Shown: positions 59,652 to 64,000 of the stretch, in pieces
Position numbering within the stretch: the first letter of the stretch is position 1
Layout of the letters: every line of letters starts with the position of its first letter
DNA from: Elysia chlorotica
Taxonomy: Eukaryota; Mollusca; Gastropoda; Plakobranchidae
Direction: 5' to 3'
Length of the DNA stretch: 64,000 bases
Assembly (NCBI GenBank): GCA_003991915.1
Contig: RQTK01000015.1
Span: forward strand, 742,085 to 806,084
Notes under the pieces: model-generated
The model's input: the letters and a program-made list of their open reading frames with translations, nothing else
Database searches by the model: none
What the model was told of the DNA's origin: nothing
Translations under genes and position numbers: made by a program

Positions 59652-62600
59652 GAAGTCTTGGACGACACACTGTACTAATGGATGGAAAGAAAGAAACATT
59701 TTACGTATAGTCTTTTTGTTTTTGTCACATGTGTGTTGTATAGCGTATTAGTGTATAATTGCCCTAGTGTATCCTAATCGTTATATTAATTACAATCTAC
59801 ATCGTTGTTTCCCCCCACTTAAGTTCACCGAGAAGGTTTCTCACCTCTTGTATGTGAAAGACACCAACGTATTTTTAGATTATTTTCACGTGTGGTGACA
59901 GACGCACTCGTCTACCATGAGAATGAAGCTGTTACTTATTCAAAAAGGAAATTCAAACGAAACTGAAATAATGAGTAATTTTAAACAGTCGGTATCGCGC
60001 AATACGGGTCAGCAACCAGCACCAACATCTACATTTAAAACGCTAGATGGCAGTATTCTGAATTGCTTTGGGAGAAAGGATTGGTAAGGAGTGACTAGAG
60101 ACATGAATTAGCCAGAGGTTAGTAGATGAGAATGAGTGAGCAGGTCTGATAGTGATAGTGCCCGTCCTCAATTTTCACGTGACCACCTGATATTTTCAGT
60201 ATCTATCTAGGCCTCTCACACAATCGCACGCATAACAGCGTCAAAACAACGAACTAGGCATTTTGTACTTAAAAGCTCACAAACCAGGGAAGGAAGAGGG
60301 ATGGAGAGAAAGATTTTTAATATCTCCTAACCAATTTAAACATGCGTGTTGCTATGATAATGCCTCTAATTCCTATCCGTTCCTTATTAAAAATGAAATG
60401 ACCAATTTTCAAATTTAAGTAGACAAGCAAAATGAATTGAAATGGAAAAATAAATGATAAAAACACGGGAGTGGCTTAATTTTCCTATAATTTATCTTTT
60501 ACCATTAAAAAAAATGTAAATTTCGTCCAAGAGAGCCGTTTGGAGCACACGCATACCATTTTTTTTTTACTATTCATGATCCCTATCGTTTAACAAAAAG
60601 TGGTAGACATAGGGCGGAGGAACAATCGATGAGGTTGTTTTTTTTCCTGAGACACCAACAACCAACCCGCAGCTTTATCTAAGGTCAGGTTTAAGCTTAA
60701 AAGTTCAGTAAGTGTTGCACCCTAGCTTGATGTTCAGTTTGTTTTCCACCTCACTACGCCTCTACGTACCCTAGTTTATTTCCTATGATTCACATCTGAT
60801 GAACTAAACGATTAATAATAATATGGGGACTAAAAAATTATGAGGGCTTGTCTTATTTTAACAAAGAGTGAGAGCTTTATACTCTGGTTTTCCTCTTGCC
60901 AGGCAATTCGTGCAAGGGTGGAGCCTAAGACTCATCCCTATAATGACGGTGGACATAGACAAAATTTCCTGAGAAACTGGAAGTCTTGCTTTAGAGCCAA
61001 TACTACTAATATAATCGACTTTTTTTTTCATTTCGATATGCAGCTACACTGAGACTTTCACCAAACGTTCACCTTCATTTTAAACAAAGCTAGAATTTGT
61101 GCATTACAAAGAAAGAGAAGCAGAGAGAGCGGCAAAAGGTTCATTTGACATCGTTCCTCATTATTTGTTTGCAAAATTTAACCGGAGAAAAGGCTAAGGG
61201 AAAAATAACAAGAATATGCAGTAATAAAACTCAAAATAGGGCGTGGGGGTGAAATAATTGGAGAGAAGAATACTTAATACAGTAACTCACATGAAATTGA
61301 AATTAATGGAGCATGATAATGAGGTAACTGGGACTTGTGAACAGTTTTAAAAACAAAAATGTCTCATATATATGGTTTTAACAAAAATCTTCCATATTAA
61401 AATTTACAATGTACCCACCGTGAAAATGGCACAAGATGTTTCTTTCATTTGCTTAAAAATGGCAATGCACCATGATTGTTATAATTATGGTATGAAATGA
61501 TAAAATGACATGTAAAAGTGGAGCAAAAATTAGTTGATGGCCATTACTATACAAAATTACAACCACTGTGTAATAATGAACCCATGACTTTTTCCTATAA
61601 CCTCTCAAATGATTATAATAATAATTAAAAGAGCCTAGGATTAATAACACTAGAGGACACAATACAAGTTTAGTTAGTATTTTCTAGTGAAATAAACACC
61701 ACCCGTGCCCGCACCCCACATATTCACTGAGTCAGTGAGGTGGGAGATAGAGGCCTAAGACTTTAAGATGCCTGTTTAAACGTCACTGATAGAAATGTTA
61801 CATCAAAAAAGATACAAACAGTTGTAAAACAAAAGCAATCAACAACCTGGCATGTGAGTAGAAGTTGTTATACTAAAAGCTGCATTTATGTATATAATAT
61901 AAATTCATTTATACAGTAAAGTGATGGATCAGGCTTTAAAAGGTGCGTTTCCTATAAAAAAAAATTATAATGGTGTCGAAAGACACACTAACCTTCACTC
62001 ATTCTTAATAGCAAAATAAAAACTCAGAATTTAGACGACCATAGTCTTTTGGACCACCAAATCAGGTGTAGTGTGTATCACTAAATGCAAGTTTTTTTGC
62101 TTCTTTTTAATTAATGTAAATGAGAAAAAAATTTAGTGCTTTTGCACAAGTGTTCTGAGAAAAATACCTTGTACATGCATTAGAATTATTGATATAGAAG
62201 GATCTGCTTATAATATGATTTTTACTATTTTAGTAAAGAATAATGAAAAGCACAACCTTTGTAGATATAACGAGCCAGAGAAAAAAAGTTTAACTCGAAT
62301 CTTTTTTTCTTTCTTATGCAGAGTCACTATCTATATAATTAGATAATTATCTACTATGTTTTAAGAACGCTTGAGTAATGACAATCACATTCACAATCAT
62401 GACCCCATACCTATTTTAGTGCAAAAGCTTATTGGTTGAGAGCGCAGTATAAATGCTTAATTCATAGCCTTAGAAACTATTGGATACAGAGGAAATATCA
62501 ACTCTTCATTCCCTTCCATTTTCTATTTCTTCAATACTCAGCATTGATTAAAATGGTCACATTTCTCATCTTCAAAATAAAAGAGAAATCACTAACGTCT

Positions 62601-63098
62601 TATGTAAACATCACAGAAACAAAATAAAAATAAATTTTCACAGTTCAGAAATTAATACAACCAAAAGGTAGGATAGCAAGAAATCAGCCAACAATCACTA
62701 ACAAACTGAAACAGTTTTTTTTTTCAATGTTAATTTGAGTCATAACACTGGCTACTTAAAGAGGCTAAAAGATACCTTGGATCCGTGTGGCTGTGAACGG
62801 TCTATTTACCAAAGACGTCCGAATGAAAACCAACAGCTTTAGCTCCAGGTCAGATGGTACTTGTTTGAAAAGAAACCACCAAATCACAACAACAAAAACA
62901 AAAAACAAAAAAAATATATAAATAAATTGAAAGGTCTTGCACTCCACTGAATTGCCTTTGTTTGAAGGACGATGCATATGAAAGTGCTATCCTTTAAAAT
63001 GTCTGTTCTCCAGGTGTTTTTTCTTATTTACTAGTATAATCAAGACTAAAACTTATGAATTAAGAACCACACAATGAGACGATAATCATCATCATCAA
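59652..63098. other. Probable SPRED 3' UTR and non-coding DNA
   Basis: A+T-rich with no repeat family member or coding frame. The segment next to 63098 must be SPRED 3' UTR. On the - strand, AATAAA occurs at 60775-60780, giving a possible 2.3-kb UTR. Confidence 0.45.
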
Positions 63099-64000
63099 TC
63101 ACGCTGCCTTGTGCCGGCCCCCACACAGCCCACAGGCAGTGCCGCAGTGGTGGCAGGCTTTCAACGGAAGATAGCACCATAAGCACGGGAGCAGCAGGGA
63201 CAGGAACGACAGGGCAGTCCAGCGCTTGCACAGGCCCGGATCCCCCCGCTCGCATGAGCACGGGTGCCGGAACTCCCCGTCTGCATCTGCCCAGCAGTGG
63301 TACATCAGGCACTGGGCGCATGTCACGCAGGACACACACTCCAGGCACCGCTCCACAGAGTCTGGCGCGTCCTCGCAGGACCCGCGCGGGTTCTCGTCCA
63401 GGGAGAACAGCTCCCGGCAGTGTTTGCATTGCACCTGAGTGGACATGAGCCGGCACCTGGTCCCCCCAGACTGGTGCTGGCCCCCCTTGACCCCCCCTTC
63501 CCCGGTAGAAGTACCCCCACCCATGTTGCCCCCACTCCCCGCGGTGAGAATCCCAAGCCCCAGCCCCCCAGAGCTGCTCCCCCCACTGCCGCTGCTGCTG
63601 CTGCTCTTGGTCTTTGACTTGACCTTGATTGGGAGGGGCGGGTTGTTTGTGTGCTGAGGGGGCTGTCCCAGGCCGGGCTGTGAGGCAGAGTAAGGCTGTG
63701 ACGTGCTACTACTGCTAGTGCCATGCCCCTGTAGGGGCGGGCCAGGACCAGGTCCCAGCGCCTGCTTCTTGGTGCTGCTGCGCTGGGCTGGGGGTTTCTG
63801 GGCCGGCTCCAGATTGGGGTAGCTGTACTCGTGTGGCGGGGGCGGGGAGCCGCCCTTCTTGTTCTTGTTAAAGACTACGTAAGACGATTCCTTGGAGCAG
63901 TCCAGGTGCTCGTGACAGTCAAGGTCACCGTCGCTGCAGTCCACCAGCAGGCCTGGGTGGCTGGGCTTGCTACCCAGCACCACCGACGGCTGCTGCTCGT
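63099..64000 (-). CDS. SPRED: SPRED C-terminal exon, 5' part beyond window (299 aa seen)
   Basis: SPREDs (Sprouty-related, EVH1 domain) sit at the plasma membrane, recruit neurofibromin and restrain Ras-Raf-ERK signalling downstream of receptor tyrosine kinases. Seen here is an open frame entering from the window edge. It has an acidic stretch (DCSDGDLDCHEHLDC), then SKESSYVVFNK and HEYSYPNLE, like the end of the Kit-binding domain. A Ser/Gly/Pro-rich linker of about 120 residues follows, then the complete SPR domain (last ~116 residues): VQCKHCRELFSLDENPRGSC, EDAPDSVERCLECVSC, LMYHCWADADGEF, HPCSCERGD, LCKRWTALSFLSLLLPCLWC, YLPLKACHHCG and the end GGRHKAA. The GG(K/R)HKAA end separates SPRED from Sprouty. 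The EVH1 domain must lie outside the window. The linker is longer and more low-complexity than in vertebrate SPREDs. No intron interrupts the visible 900 bp, which is G+C-rich. The paralogue number cannot be told. Confidence 0.93.
   Translation of the reverse strand, partial: EQQPSVVLGSKPSHPGLLVDCSDGDLDCHEHLDCSKESSYVVFNKNKKGGSPPPPHEYSYPNLEPAQKPPAQRSSTKKQALGPGPGPPLQGHGTSSSSTSQPYSASQPGLGQPPQHTNNPPLPIKVKSKTKSSSSSGSGGSSSGGLGLGILTAGSGGNMGGGTSTGEGGVKGGQHQSGGTRCRLMSTQVQCKHCRELFSLDENPRGSCEDAPDSVERCLECVSCVTCAQCLMYHCWADADGEFRHPCSCERGDPGLCKRWTALSFLSLLLPCLWCYLPLKACHHCGTACGLCGGRHKAA

Noticed and set aside
63226-63657. Four + strand frames over the SPRED exon
   Set aside because: Antisense shadows of the G+C-rich SPRED coding exon.

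Overview
The window reads as nuclear DNA of a lophotrochozoan animal, most likely a mollusc. It is A+T-rich and intron-rich, carries many dispersed tRNA-derived SINEs, decayed LINEs, foldback MITEs and simple repeats, and has one assembly gap (309 N). The taxon is inferred from repeat style and gene structure only. Nothing is bacterial: there are no operons, rRNA genes or CRISPR arrays.

Two protein genes are well supported. (1) An FRMD8 ortholog (FERM-domain partner of iRhom) on the + strand, reconstructed here as 12 coding exons from about 33.18 to 42.13 kb. The splice phases agree throughout and give a 436-residue product. Intron 2 appears to be a GC-AG intron. (2) The C-terminal part of a SPRED gene (Sprouty-related inhibitor of Ras-ERK signalling) on the - strand, 63.10 kb to the window edge, with the complete Cys-rich SPR domain. 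The two genes converge. The roughly 21 kb between them holds no convincing coding sequence and probably includes long 3' UTRs.

Layout: 0-10 kb is intergenic DNA with SINEs (two with 15- and 17-bp target-site duplications), a LINE 3' end and microsatellites. 10.9-14.8 kb is a heavily decayed tandem array of about 46-bp units, interrupted by LINE debris and 90-bp foldback MITEs. 15.3-17.7 kb has a MADF-like fragment, two orphan coding-like frames and a tandemly doubled copy of a dispersed repeat (called family X here). 18.0-19.9 kb is a LINE on the - strand, endonuclease through RT C-terminus, with a 160-bp hAT-like MITE nested in it. 20.8-26.3 kb is a composite locus: a different 46-bp minisatellite alternates with three broken copies of the C-terminal half of a non-LTR retroelement (CCHC motif plus restriction-like endonuclease) and with two copies of family X. 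26.3-33.1 kb is rich in the 8-mer palindromes TAGGCCTA and TAGATCTA and leads into FRMD8. 50.8-53.9 kb is a near-identical direct duplication in which only one copy carries a LINE fragment. 56-60 kb has a CpG-containing island and very long (GA)n and poly-G tracts.

The two host genes are not obviously linked in function: FRMD8 acts on iRhom/ADAM17 trafficking and SPRED on Ras-MAPK. Their adjacency is reported only as convergent neighbours.
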